DNA of 64,000 bases from Scatosoma sp045654025 (lineage in GTDB: Bacteria; Bacillota; Clostridia; Christensenellales; Borkfalkiaceae). The stretch is taken from the NCBI GenBank assembly GCA_045654025.1, contig JAZOMO010000031.1:1-64000 (forward strand), in the 5' to 3' direction. The notes under the pieces are model-generated. The model worked only from the letters and a program-made list of their open reading frames with translations, ran no database searches and had not been told where the DNA came from. The translations under genes were made by a program, and so were the position numbers. This document shows positions 25,458 to 34,178 of the stretch, in pieces; within the stretch, counting starts at the first letter, position 1; every line of letters starts with the position of its first letter.

Positions 25458-25961
25458 TCATAATTCCTCTACGGATAAGTTCTTATAAGTCGTAAAACGA
25501 ATGGTATACCCGTTGTCGTCTACGGGTTCGCCCTCGTCCACACACACGAAATTCGGATGAGTATCAAGGTTAGGGAAGAAGGTGTCCGCGCCACCCACGG
25601 CATCGACCTTGGTAATCAAAGCCTTATGGCAATGGGGCAGCAATTCCTTATAAATCTGCGCGCCACCGATGACGTAGATATCCCCTTCGTTTTGACGAGC
25701 TTTCATCTCCGATTTCAACGCATCCATGGTGGGCACTATGATACAGTCATCGCGTACCTGCCCCCTACTAACCACGATATTCGTGCGATTTTTAAGAGGT
25801 TTTTGACCGGGGAAAGAACGCAGGGTTTTTCCGCCCATTACGACGGTATGCCCCATCGTCGTTTCGCGGAAAAACTCCATATCCTTGGGCAGAGAAAACA
25901 TCATATCTCCGTCTTTCCCTATCCCCCATTCTTTGTCAGCATGCACGATTGCAATAATCAT
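25458..25961 (-). CDS. folA: Dihydrofolate reductase
   Basis: 167 residues; regenerates tetrahydrofolate consumed by ThyA. WGIGKDGDMMFSLPKDMEFF holds the active-site acid, GHTVVMGGKTLRSFPG the NADPH site. Last gene of the TIGR04076-thyA-folA unit. A copy of the dispersed motif lies in frame in the SRGQVRDD region. Confidence 0.96.
   Translation of the reverse strand: MIIAIVHADKEWGIGKDGDMMFSLPKDMEFFRETTMGHTVVMGGKTLRSFPGQKPLKNRTNIVVSRGQVRDDCIIVPTMDALKSEMKARQNEGDIYVIGGAQIYKELLPHCHKALITKVDAVGGADTFFPNLDTHPNFVCVDEGEPVDDNGYTIRFTTYKNLSVEEL
25750..25768 (+). repeat. Dispersed GC-rich motif, copy 4 (inside folA)
   Basis: TCGCGTACCTGCCCCCTAC, the fullest copy, matching both halves of the consensus with one change (A to G at the fifth base). 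Confidence 0.55.
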
Positions 25962-26031
25962 AAAAACTCCTTGAACATCGACATTCTTTGAAAGATATTA
26001 ACGGCGCAGTTGCAAGCAAATCCGTCGTTAA

Positions 26032-26862
26032 TTAAATAGCGACGGGGATTTTCTTATCCAACTTCTCATATTCATAATCCACAAGCTGGAAGCTGTCCAC
26101 CGTGAAATCGTAGAAATCCTTGACGTTGGGGTCAACAATCAGCTTGGGGGCTTTATGTCTGGGTTTTTCCAGCACTTCTTTGACAAGCGGAATGTGTCTG
26201 TCGTAAATATGCGCGTCAGCGATAACGTGTACGAGCTCGCCTGCCTTCAACCCCGAAACCTGCGCCATCATAATCAAGAGAATCGCGTACTGTACGACGT
26301 TCCAGTTGTTCGCCGTCAGCATATCGTTGGAACGCTGATTTAAAATCCCGTTCAGAGTATCCCCCGATACGTTAAAGGTCATCGAGTATGCACAAGGGTA
26401 CAACCCCATTTCGTGCAGGTCTTGGAAATTGTAAATATTCGTCATAATACGACGGGAAGCAGGGTTGTGTTTCAGGTCGTACAACACTCTGTCTACCTGG
26501 TCAAACTCCCCTTCCTTGTATTTATGCTTTACGCCAAGCTGGTAGCCGTACGCTTTGCCGATAGAGCCGTTTTCATCTGCCCAGCTATCCCAAATATGGG
26601 AGTTTAAATCGCGGATATTGTTGCTCTTTTTCTGCCAAATCCAAAGCAATTCGTCCACGCAGGAGCGAAACGCCGTACGGCGAATGGTCAAAATCGGGAA
26701 CTCCTCCTGCAGATTATAGCGGTTGACGATACCAAACTTTTTGACCGTATGAGCAGGCGCGCCGTCCTCCCAACGGGGACGAACGTCCAACTCGGTATCC
26801 CAGTACCCGTTCTCCATAATGTCCTGCATATTCTGCGCGAAAATTTCATCTGCTCTACTCAT
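26032..26862 (-). CDS. thyA: Thymidylate synthase
   Basis: 276 residues; methylates dUMP to dTMP with methylene-tetrahydrofolate, giving dihydrofolate for FolA. The catalytic cysteine sits in LYPCAYSMTF, followed by QRSNDMLTANNWNV and HIYDRHIPLVKE. The frame is open to 27027, but ATG 26862 has AAGGAG upstream and fits the family. Confidence 0.97.
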   Translation of the reverse strand: MSRADEIFAQNMQDIMENGYWDTELDVRPRWEDGAPAHTVKKFGIVNRYNLQEEFPILTIRRTAFRSCVDELLWIWQKKSNNIRDLNSHIWDSWADENGSIGKAYGYQLGVKHKYKEGEFDQVDRVLYDLKHNPASRRIMTNIYNFQDLHEMGLYPCAYSMTFNVSGDTLNGILNQRSNDMLTANNWNVVQYAILLIMMAQVSGLKAGELVHVIADAHIYDRHIPLVKEVLEKPRHKAPKLIVDPNVKDFYDFTVDSFQLVDYEYEKLDKKIPVAI

Positions 26863-26879
26863 TGACCCTTCTCCTTGGT

Positions 26880-27179
26880 TTATTCTATGACCTCTATGTA
26901 AAAGCTTACGGGGCGAAACCCGTCGTTGCAGGAAATCATCGCCGAGCGCGGATTTTTCATCCACCCGTCGTAAAAATTCCCACCGCCACTGCACAATTCT
27001 TTGACGAAGTACGCCATACTCTCCCAAGCGCTGTCACAAAGCCCTAGAGGCTTTTCCCCATCCACCGAAACGAAGGTCTGTCCTTCCTCGATATCGCAAG
27101 GGTGCGAAATGGGATTTTCGTACTTCTCGGACAAGTCGGGATAATACGCTCTTCGTATCGCGGTAATTTTACACCTCAA
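26880..27179 (-). CDS. TIGR04076 family protein of unknown function
   Basis: 99 residues. The family signature is clear: CDSAWESM in the middle and a C-terminal SCNDGFRPVSFYIE. No function is known to me. It starts at TTG 27179 (no ATG available), 8 nt after GGAGG. First gene of the operon with thyA and folA, 17 nt upstream of thyA. The three conserved cysteines would suit metal binding or redox chemistry, which is inference. Confidence 0.75.
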   Translation of the reverse strand: MRCKITAIRRAYYPDLSEKYENPISHPCDIEEGQTFVSVDGEKPLGLCDSAWESMAYFVKELCSGGGNFYDGWMKNPRSAMISCNDGFRPVSFYIEVIE

Positions 27180-27194
27180 TCTGTTCGCCCTCCG

Positions 27195-27207
27195 TCCGTA
27201 TTACGGA
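27195..27207. promoter_or_regulatory. Palindromic operator candidate
   Basis: TCCGTATTACGGA, two 6-bp arms around one base, lying directly after the -10 box over the expected transcription start of the TIGR04076-thyA-folA operon. Position suits a repressor site. Confidence 0.4.
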
Positions 27208-27208
27208 T

Positions 27209-27238
27209 ATTATAACACACTCTTCCACGTTTCGTCAA
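27209..27238 (-). promoter_or_regulatory. Promoter of TIGR04076-thyA-folA
   Basis: TTGACG (27233-27238), 18-bp spacer, TATAAT (27209-27214). Divergent from the pgk promoter 45 bp away. Confidence 0.8.
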
Positions 27239-27282
27239 GGTCTGGACGCAAAAAAAAGTTGTATTATTCTATAAGAATAAGG

Positions 27283-27311
27283 TTGACAAAGACAAAAAAA
27301 TTCTGTATTAT
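27283..27311 (+). promoter_or_regulatory. Promoter of pgk-tpiA
   Basis: TTGACA (27283-27288), 17-bp spacer, TATTAT (27306-27311), about 40 nt before pgk; RBS AAGGAG follows. Confidence 0.85.
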
Positions 27312-27351
27312 ATATGCGTATGAAAATTATTTGTAAGGAGATTTCTTAACA

Positions 27352-28668
27352 ATGAATAAGAAAACCGTAAAAGACATCGAAGTTAAAGGCAAAAAAGTCC
27401 TCGTTAGATGCGATTTCAACGTACCTATGAAGGACGGCGTTATCACCGACGAAAACCGTATCATCGGTGCGTTGCCTACCATTCAGTACCTGATGGAACA
27501 GGGCGCAAAAGTTATCCTCTGTTCGCACATGGGCAAGCCCCACAACGTGTTCGACGCAAAGGTTGACCTCAACAAGAAAGAAAAGGCAAAGGTTGCGGCT
27601 CTGCCCGAAGCAGAACAGGCGGCAGCTACTGCAGAGTTTTTGGAAAAGGCAGCGAAGGACGTAAAGAAATTGACGCTTGCGCCCGTTGCGGCAAGATTGA
27701 ACGAATTGCTTGGCGGCAAGGTTGCGTTTGCTACTGACGTCGTTGGCGAAGATGCAAAGGCTAAGGTTGCGGCTTGCAAGGAAGGCGAATGCGTATTGCT
27801 GGAAAACCTTCGTTTCCACAAGGGCGAAGAAAAGAAAGCGCCTGAATTTATGGCTACCCTCGCATCGTTTGCAGAAGTATACGTAAACGACGCATTCGGT
27901 ACGGCGCACCGTTCGCACGCATCTACCGCTGGTATCGTAGAAGAAGGCTTGGTTGAAACGGCGGCTTGCGGTTTCTTGATTGAAAAGGAATTGTCCGTCA
28001 TGGCGGCTACCCTTGAAAACCCTGAAAGACCCTTCCTCGCTATCCTCGGCGGCGCAAAGGTTGCAGACAAACTGAACGTTATCTCCAACCTGCTTGAAAA
28101 GTGCGACACCTTGATCATCGGCGGCGGTATGGCTTACACCTTCATCAAGGCGCAGGGCGGCGAAATCGGTACTTCCCTCGTTGACGATGAAAAGATTGAC
28201 TACTGTAAGGAAATGATGGCAAAAGCGGCAAGCCTCGGCAAGAAAATCCTTCTTCCCGTAGACACCGTTGCGGCAAAATCCTTCCCCAACCCTATTGATG
28301 CAGAAATCGAAACGACCGTTGTTCCCACGATGGCAATCCCTGCAGACATGATGGGTCTTGACATCGGTCCTGAAACGGTTAAATTGTTCTCCGCGGCAGT
28401 TGCTGAGGCAAAATCCGTTATTTGGAACGGCCCTATGGGCGTATTCGAGAACCCTACCCTTGCAAAGGGTACGGAAGCGGTTGCGGCGACTCTTGCATCC
28501 GTATACGGAAAGGCTACGACCATCATCGGCGGCGGCGACAGCGCGGCAGCCGTACAAATCCTCGGCTATGCAGACAAGATGAGCCACATCTCCACGGGTG
28601 GCGGCGCTTCCCTTGAGCTGTTTGAAGGCAAGGTACTTCCCGGTATCGCTTGCTTGAACAACAAGTAA
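27352..28668 (+). CDS. pgk: Phosphoglycerate kinase
   Basis: 438 residues against about 395-400 usually. RCDFNVPMKDGVITDENRI near the N terminus and the nucleotide site IIGGGDSAAA near the C terminus are intact. An added ~35-residue Lys/Ala/Glu-rich stretch sits between CSHMGKPHNV and TLAPVAARLNELL, a surface position where the family normally has a short linker. First of pgk-tpiA-gpmI; gap and eno, often in the same cluster, are not in this window. Confidence 0.97.
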   Translation: MNKKTVKDIEVKGKKVLVRCDFNVPMKDGVITDENRIIGALPTIQYLMEQGAKVILCSHMGKPHNVFDAKVDLNKKEKAKVAALPEAEQAAATAEFLEKAAKDVKKLTLAPVAARLNELLGGKVAFATDVVGEDAKAKVAACKEGECVLLENLRFHKGEEKKAPEFMATLASFAEVYVNDAFGTAHRSHASTAGIVEEGLVETAACGFLIEKELSVMAATLENPERPFLAILGGAKVADKLNVISNLLEKCDTLIIGGGMAYTFIKAQGGEIGTSLVDDEKIDYCKEMMAKAASLGKKILLPVDTVAAKSFPNPIDAEIETTVVPTMAIPADMMGLDIGPETVKLFSAAVAEAKSVIWNGPMGVFENPTLAKGTEAVAATLASVYGKATTIIGGGDSAAAVQILGYADKMSHISTGGGASLELFEGKVLPGIACLNNK

Positions 28669-28692
28669 TTTCACTGACGAGGATATACTACT

Positions 28693-29439
28693 ATGAGAAG
28701 ACCTATTATTGCAGGCAACTGGAAAATGAACAATACCGCTTCGCAGGGCGTAGCGCTGGTAAACGCCATCGCTCCCCTCGTGAAGGATGCAAACTGCGAC
28801 GTAGTCGTATGCGTACCCGCAATCAATATCCCCGCGATTGCAGAGGCGATTAAGGGCACGAACATCAAGCTTGGCGCAGAGAACGTACACTTTGCAGACA
28901 AGGGCGCATACACCGGGGAAATCTCCGCAGAAATGTTGCTGGAATATAACGTAGAATACGTTATCATCGGCCACAGCGAACGCAGACAGTACTTCGCTGA
29001 AACGGACGAAACGGTCAACAAGCGTACTCTTACCGCTTTGAAGGCAGGGCTCACCCCCATCGTCTGCATCGGCGAATCCTTGGAAGAAAGAGAAACTGGC
29101 AAGACGGAAGAAGTCCTTGCTACCCAAATCCGCGAAGGCTTGAAGGGGATTGAGGACATCACCAAAATCGTCATCGCATACGAACCCGTTTGGGCAATCG
29201 GCACGGGCAAGACGGCAACCGCAGAGCAGGCAAACGAAACCATCGCTTTCATCCGTAAAACGGTGGGCGAAATGTTCTGCCCCCACTGCGCGGCGGCTCT
29301 CCGTATTCAGTACGGCGGTAGCATGAACGCAGGCAACTGCAAAGAGCTGATGGCAATGCCTGAAATCGACGGCGGCTTGATCGGCGGCGCTTCCTTGAAA
29401 GCACCTGACTTTGCAACAATCGTAAACTTCGACAAATAA
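28693..29439 (+). CDS. tpiA: Triosephosphate isomerase
   Basis: 248 residues. Catalytic residues: N and K in AGNWKMN, H in IGHSERR, E in AYEPVWAIGTGKTA. 24 nt after pgk, same transcript. Followed by a hairpin that includes the dispersed motif. Confidence 0.97.
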   Translation: MRRPIIAGNWKMNNTASQGVALVNAIAPLVKDANCDVVVCVPAINIPAIAEAIKGTNIKLGAENVHFADKGAYTGEISAEMLLEYNVEYVIIGHSERRQYFAETDETVNKRTLTALKAGLTPIVCIGESLEERETGKTEEVLATQIREGLKGIEDITKIVIAYEPVWAIGTGKTATAEQANETIAFIRKTVGEMFCPHCAAALRIQYGGSMNAGNCKELMAMPEIDGGLIGGASLKAPDFATIVNFDK

Positions 29440-29452
29440 TTTCCACGAAAGA

Positions 29453-29498
29453 TTTGGGGGTGTTCGGACGGTAAACCCGTACCTGCCCCCTACTTTTT
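29453..29498 (+). terminator. Terminator after tpiA, containing the dispersed motif
   Basis: GGGGG...CCCCC outer stem enclosing GGACGG / CCGTACC, followed by TACTTTTTG. The right arm is motif copy 5. Confidence 0.6.
29476..29493 (+). repeat. Dispersed GC-rich motif, copy 5 (tpiA terminator)
   Basis: CCCGTACCTGCCCCCTAC, intergenic between tpiA and gpmI. Confidence 0.55.
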
Positions 29499-29543
29499 GT
29501 GTTTTTGTGCATTTTTGTGTATATTCAGTTATAGGAGAATAAA

Positions 29544-31115
29544 ATGAAAACCCCTTACGCTATTATTATCATGGACGGCTACGGCGTCAACCCTTCCACG
29601 GAAGGCAACGCAATCTTTCAAGAAGGTAGCAAGTATATCAACGAATTGCAGGCAAACTACCCTTCCACCATCATCGGTGCAAGCGGTATGTCCGTAGGTC
29701 TTCCCGACGGTCAGATGGGCAACAGCGAGGTTGGCCACCTCAACATCGGCGCAGGCAGAATCGTTTACCAAGACTTGACGAAAATCACGAAAGATATCCG
29801 CAATGGCGAATTTTTCAAGAACGAACAGCTTTTGTCCGCGATGAACGCGGCAAAGGAAAACGGCAAGAAACTCCATCTCTACGGCTTGGTTTCGACGGGT
29901 GGCGTTCACAGCCATACGGAGCACGTTTATGCGCTTGTTGAAATGGCGAAGAAAGTCGGTCTTGACAACGTGTACGTTCACGCTTTCACGGACGGCCGTG
30001 ACGTTGCGCCCACCTCTGGCGCAGGCTTCTTGAAGGAATTGCAGGACAAGATGGACGAACTTTCCTTCGGTAAAATCGCATCCGTCAGCGGTAGATACTA
30101 CGCAATGGACCGTGACAATAACTGGGATAGAGAAGAAAAAGCGTACAACATGATGACCCTCGGCGAAGGTAAAACCTTCGAAGGCTCGGCAGAGGCTTGC
30201 GCCCTTGCGTCCTACGCAGAAGGCGTTACCGACGAATTCATCGTTCCCACGGCCCTGACGGAAAACGGCAAGCCCGTTGCGCTCATTGAAAAAGGCGACA
30301 GCATTATCTGCTTTAACTTCCGCCCTGACAGAGCAAGACAGGTTTCCCGTATGTTCTCGCAGGAAAACTTCCCTTCCGTGGACGAAAAGGGCAAGGTGCT
30401 CGGCTTTGAAAGAAAGACAGGTTTCCTTGCGCCCAAGTACGTGGGCTTTGCGGTGTACGATTCCTCGTTTGAAAACGTTGGCGTGGCGTTCCCTCCCGAC
30501 GAAATCACGAACACCCTGCCCCAGTATATTGCTTCCCTTGGCATGAAACAGCTCCACATCGCTGAAACGGAAAAATACGCGCACGTTACCTTCTTCTTCA
30601 ATGCGAAGTTAGAGGCCCCCGTCGAAGGCGAAACCCGTATCGTAATCCCTTCCCCGAAGGTGGCGACCTACGATATGCAACCTGAAATGAGCGCATACCC
30701 CGTAACGGAAAAGGTACTTGAGGAACTTGACAGCGGCGAATACGACGTTATCATCTTGAACTTTGCAAACTGCGACATGGTTGGCCACACGGGCATCATG
30801 GATGCGGCTGTAAAAGCGGTACACGCCGTTGACGAATGCGTTAAGAAAGTCACGGACAAAATCCTTGCGATGGGCGGTAGCGCAATCGTGACGGCTGACC
30901 ACGGCAACGCTGACCAGATGATTGCCGCAGACGGTGTCACTGCATTCACGCAACACACCACCAACCCCGTTCCCGTGATTTTGGTATCGGACGAATACAA
31001 GAACGTATCCTTGCGCGAAGGCGGCGTCCTTGCAGACCTTGCGCCCACCCTTCTTGACATCATGAAGGTTGCTCAGCCCAAGGAAATGACCGGAGAATCG
31101 TTAATCGTTAAATAA
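29544..31115 (+). CDS. gpmI: 2,3-bisphosphoglycerate-independent phosphoglycerate mutase
   Basis: 523 residues, two-manganese enzyme of the alkaline phosphatase superfamily. The phosphoryl-accepting serine is in QMGNSEVGHLNIGAG, and metal ligands appear in TADHGNADQM and FANCDMVGHTG. RBS AGGAG. About 100 nt after tpiA, separated by a terminator-like hairpin. Confidence 0.97.
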   Translation: MKTPYAIIIMDGYGVNPSTEGNAIFQEGSKYINELQANYPSTIIGASGMSVGLPDGQMGNSEVGHLNIGAGRIVYQDLTKITKDIRNGEFFKNEQLLSAMNAAKENGKKLHLYGLVSTGGVHSHTEHVYALVEMAKKVGLDNVYVHAFTDGRDVAPTSGAGFLKELQDKMDELSFGKIASVSGRYYAMDRDNNWDREEKAYNMMTLGEGKTFEGSAEACALASYAEGVTDEFIVPTALTENGKPVALIEKGDSIICFNFRPDRARQVSRMFSQENFPSVDEKGKVLGFERKTGFLAPKYVGFAVYDSSFENVGVAFPPDEITNTLPQYIASLGMKQLHIAETEKYAHVTFFFNAKLEAPVEGETRIVIPSPKVATYDMQPEMSAYPVTEKVLEELDSGEYDVIILNFANCDMVGHTGIMDAAVKAVHAVDECVKKVTDKILAMGGSAIVTADHGNADQMIAADGVTAFTQHTTNPVPVILVSDEYKNVSLREGGVLADLAPTLLDIMKVAQPKEMTGESLIVK

Positions 31116-31149
31116 TTCCAGATTTTTTTCGAAAAGAGCATAAAAATAC

Positions 31150-31178
31150 TTGCGATATTTTTGTGGGTATGGTATACT
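31150..31178 (+). promoter_or_regulatory. Promoter of secG
   Basis: TTGCGA (31150-31155), 17-bp spacer, TATACT (31173-31178). Confidence 0.65.
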
Positions 31179-31239
31179 TTTTTAAGAATTATGATATTTC
31201 GGCTTTGCCGAGAATAAAAATACGAAAAGGACAAAACCT

Positions 31240-31539
31240 ATGTTTATCAATTTATTAGCATCTGAGACCGCACTTTTGATTCGTGATATTATCGCAGTAA
31301 TCACGATTGTTGTTATGGCGCTTGCCGCTTTGGGTGCAATTATCCTGATTTTACTGCAACAGAGCAACTCGTCGGGTATCGACGCGTTGGGTGGCTCTTC
31401 CGAGACCTTCTTCGGTAAGAACAAGGGCAAATCCTTGGAATCGAAGCTGAAGAAATGGACGATCATCTGCTTGGTCATTCTCCTCGTGTTCTCGGTTATC
31501 TACTTCGTTGTTCCTTACAACGCAGCAATCTGGGGTTAA
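31240..31539 (+). CDS. secG: Preprotein translocase subunit SecG
   Basis: 99 residues, two membrane helices (about 18-40 and 75-95) flanking the conserved LLQQSNSSGIDALGGSSETF. It assists SecYE channel cycling. Slightly longer than the common ~75 residues because of an N-terminal extension. RBS AAAAGGA. Followed by a strong terminator just before rnr. Confidence 0.93.
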   Translation: MFINLLASETALLIRDIIAVITIVVMALAALGAIILILLQQSNSSGIDALGGSSETFFGKNKGKSLESKLKKWTIICLVILLVFSVIYFVVPYNAAIWG

Positions 31540-31554
31540 TTTAGTACAACCATT

Positions 31555-31585
31555 AAGGCGGCTCATTCTTCAGCCGCCTTTTTTT
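31555..31585 (+). terminator. Terminator between secG and rnr
   Basis: AAGGCGGCT / AGCCGCCTT stem with an 8-nt loop followed by an uninterrupted T-tract. It ends only about 9 nt before the rnr start codon. Confidence 0.9.
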
Positions 31586-31593
31586 ATTCGATT

Positions 31594-33696
31594 ATGAGCA
31601 TACAAGAACAGTTATTACAAGCCTTTAAGGAAGGCGCAATCAACCGTATGACGGCAGGCGACATCTGCCGTGTTTTCGCCATTCCTTTCCGCGAGAAAAA
31701 GCGGCTGACCACCGTCTTAGATAAGCTGGTAGACGACGGCCTTATCTATCAAGACAACGGCGGCAGATACGGCACGGCGGAGGCCTTGGGCTTGATTAAG
31801 GGTAAGATTTCGGGCAACGAGCGTGGCTTTGCTTTCCTCGTCCCCGAGGATAGAGCCACCCACCCTGACGACTACTTTCTTCCTCGTAAAAATCTGCACG
31901 GAGCGTTACACGGCGACGTCGTTTTAGCTCAGCGCGCCTACGGCAGAAGCGACGACGAGGCTGAGGTCGTACAAATCATACAGCGTGGGTACAGCGAAAT
32001 TGTCGGCACGTTCACGAAAGACCGCTACGCAGGATATTTGACGCCTGACGAAAAACGCTTTTCGACGGAAATCTTTATCCCCTTGCACCGCTGTCATCAA
32101 ATTAAAAACGGCGTGAAGGCGGTGGCTCGTATCACCGAATACCCCCACGGCAAAGCCCCCGGCGGCGAAATCATCGAGGTGCTTGGCGACGAGGAGGACT
32201 TTTTCGCAGAGGAATTGTCCATTATCCGTTCGTACACTCTTCGAGAAGAATTCCCCGACGGGATTGAAGAGGCGGCGGAAAAGCAGCAACAGCGAGGCAT
32301 TACCCCTGCCGACTATGCAAACCGCCGTGATTTTCGTGATAAATTGATTGTCACAATCGACGGCGAAGACACACGGGACATTGACGACGCTATCTCCATT
32401 GAACGAGTTGGCGAGGACTACCTTTTGGGCGTGCATATTGCAGACGTTTCCCATTACGTCAAATACCGCTCCCCGTTAGACAAAGAGGCTCTTGCGCGCG
32501 GCACGAGCGTATACTTCCCCGACCGCGTTCTTCCCATGCTCCCCAGGGCATTATCCAACGGCATCTGCTCCTTGAACGAAGGCGAAGACCGTCTCACCCT
32601 TTCCTGCATGATGCGGGTGAACAAAAAAGGGGTTGTCGTGGACAGCGAGATCGTCGAAGGAATCATTCGTTCCACGCATAAAATGACCTATACGGAAATC
32701 ACGAAAATGCTGGACGGCGACGAAGAAACTCTTGCAAAATACGCGGACGTTCAAGACATGGTAGCCACTTTTGCGGAATTGACCCATATTTTACAGGCAA
32801 TGCGGCAAAAGCGTGGCAGCGTTTCCTTAGACGTCAAAGAGGCGAAGATTATGCTTGTAGGCGACCAGATTCTCATTCCCGACTACAAGAGGCAATTCTC
32901 CCACGAAATCATCGAGGCGTTTATGGTGCTTGCCAACGAAACGGTGGCAAGCTATATGCAGTCGATTGAAGCCCCCTTCGTCTATCGTATTCACGAAAAG
33001 CCGAACGAGGAAAAGGCGCAAGCCTTCCGTGACTTTGCGCAAGGGTTGGGCTTGAAGGCAAAGTTCAACGCGTCGGACGTACGCCCGTACGATTATCAAA
33101 ACCTATTGAAATCGGCAGAAAGTCTGCCTGCCTATTCCGTCCTCAACCGAGTCATGCTCCGCTCCATGCAAAAGGCAAGATACTCCCCCGAGAACGCTGG
33201 GCATTTCGGGCTCGCCAGCGAATGTTATTGTCACTTTACCTCGCCCATCCGTCGCTATCCCGACCTTTGCATCCACCGTATCATCAAGGAAGTCATCAAC
33301 GGGAAATATGCGGAGGCGTGCGAAGTTTACGGCGGGTTCGTCGAGGAAGCGGCAGAACGCTCGTCCGACCGCGAAAGAAACGCCGCAGAGGCAGAACGAG
33401 AGGTGGATGCGCTGTACGCCGCTATGTATATGAGCGAGCGCATCGGCGAGGAGTTCACCGCCGTGGTTTCGGGCGTAAGCTCGTACGGCTTATTTGCTGA
33501 ATTGCCGAACACCATCGAGGGCTTTATCCCCATCGAGTCGATTCCCGGCTCGTTTGAATGTATCCCCGAACGGTTTTTGCTCAAGGGAAGCAAGGAGAGC
33601 TATTCCATCGGCGAAAGCCTGCGCATCAAGGTCGTTGACGTGGATTTCTACCGTCGCAGAGCTGTGTTTACCATTTTAGAGAAGGTGTTGAAATGA
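31594..33696 (+). CDS. rnr: Ribonuclease R
   Basis: 700 residues; 3'-5' exoribonuclease that also works with tmRNA-SmpB. Order: N-terminal winged helix (1-70), cold-shock domains, RNB catalytic domain with DGEDTRDIDDAIS (aspartates of the active site) and a C-terminal S1 domain (EFTAVVSGVSSYGLFAEL). ATG 31594 has no Shine-Dalgarno sequence because the secG terminator occupies that position; M19 (31648) has AAGGAAGG upstream but would cut the helix domain. Overlaps smpB by 4 bp. Confidence 0.95.
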   Translation: MSIQEQLLQAFKEGAINRMTAGDICRVFAIPFREKKRLTTVLDKLVDDGLIYQDNGGRYGTAEALGLIKGKISGNERGFAFLVPEDRATHPDDYFLPRKNLHGALHGDVVLAQRAYGRSDDEAEVVQIIQRGYSEIVGTFTKDRYAGYLTPDEKRFSTEIFIPLHRCHQIKNGVKAVARITEYPHGKAPGGEIIEVLGDEEDFFAEELSIIRSYTLREEFPDGIEEAAEKQQQRGITPADYANRRDFRDKLIVTIDGEDTRDIDDAISIERVGEDYLLGVHIADVSHYVKYRSPLDKEALARGTSVYFPDRVLPMLPRALSNGICSLNEGEDRLTLSCMMRVNKKGVVVDSEIVEGIIRSTHKMTYTEITKMLDGDEETLAKYADVQDMVATFAELTHILQAMRQKRGSVSLDVKEAKIMLVGDQILIPDYKRQFSHEIIEAFMVLANETVASYMQSIEAPFVYRIHEKPNEEKAQAFRDFAQGLGLKAKFNASDVRPYDYQNLLKSAESLPAYSVLNRVMLRSMQKARYSPENAGHFGLASECYCHFTSPIRRYPDLCIHRIIKEVINGKYAEACEVYGGFVEEAAERSSDRERNAAEAEREVDALYAAMYMSERIGEEFTAVVSGVSSYGLFAELPNTIEGFIPIESIPGSFECIPERFLLKGSKESYSIGESLRIKVVDVDFYRRRAVFTILEKVLK

Positions 33697-34145
33697 AAAT
33701 AATTGCTGTGAATAAAAGTGCTTCGTTTGAATACTTCATCGAAGAAAAATATGAGGCTGGTATCGTTTTAGAAGGAAACGAAATCAAGTCCCTGCGCGCA
33801 GGCAACGTCAATATGAACGATTGCTTTTGCTTCGTGCGTGGAAACGAGGTAATGCTGAAAAATATGCACGTTGCGTTCTACGAAAAATCGGACGGCTTCC
33901 ACAGCCGTGATACGCGCAGAGATAGAAAATTACTGCTCCACAAGGGCGAAATTGCGAAGATTGCAGGCAAAATCAACCGCCAAGGCTATACCTTAGTCCC
34001 CTTAAAGCTGTACTTTAAGGATTCCTTAGTTAAGGTGGAAGTCGCCCTCTGCCGTGGTAAGCATACCTACGACAAAAAGCAAACCATTGCCGCGCGCGAC
34101 CAAAAACGCGACACCGAGCGCGCAATCAAGTCCGCAGGATTTTAA
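33693..34145 (+). CDS. smpB: SsrA-binding protein SmpB
   Basis: 150 residues; carries tmRNA to stalled ribosomes. Conserved YEAGIVLEGNEIKSLRAGN, LLLHKGEI, and the basic tail KKQTIAARDQKRDTERAIK. Translationally coupled to rnr by an ATGA overlap. I found no ssrA gene nearby. Confidence 0.97.
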   Translation: MKIIAVNKSASFEYFIEEKYEAGIVLEGNEIKSLRAGNVNMNDCFCFVRGNEVMLKNMHVAFYEKSDGFHSRDTRRDRKLLLHKGEIAKIAGKINRQGYTLVPLKLYFKDSLVKVEVALCRGKHTYDKKQTIAARDQKRDTERAIKSAGF

Positions 34146-34150
34146 GAGAT

Positions 34151-34178
34151 AAAAAACGGAGCAAACGCTCCGTTTTTT
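34151..34178. terminator. Bidirectional terminator between smpB and the nitrilase-like gene
   Basis: AAAAAACGGAGC-AAAC-GCTCCGTTTTTT: near-perfect palindrome with T-tracts on both strands between convergent genes. Confidence 0.9.

Noticed and set aside
27346..29286. 646-codon minus-strand open frame
   Set aside because: Antisense to pgk and tpiA, with cysteine/arginine-rich composition typical of a shadow frame.
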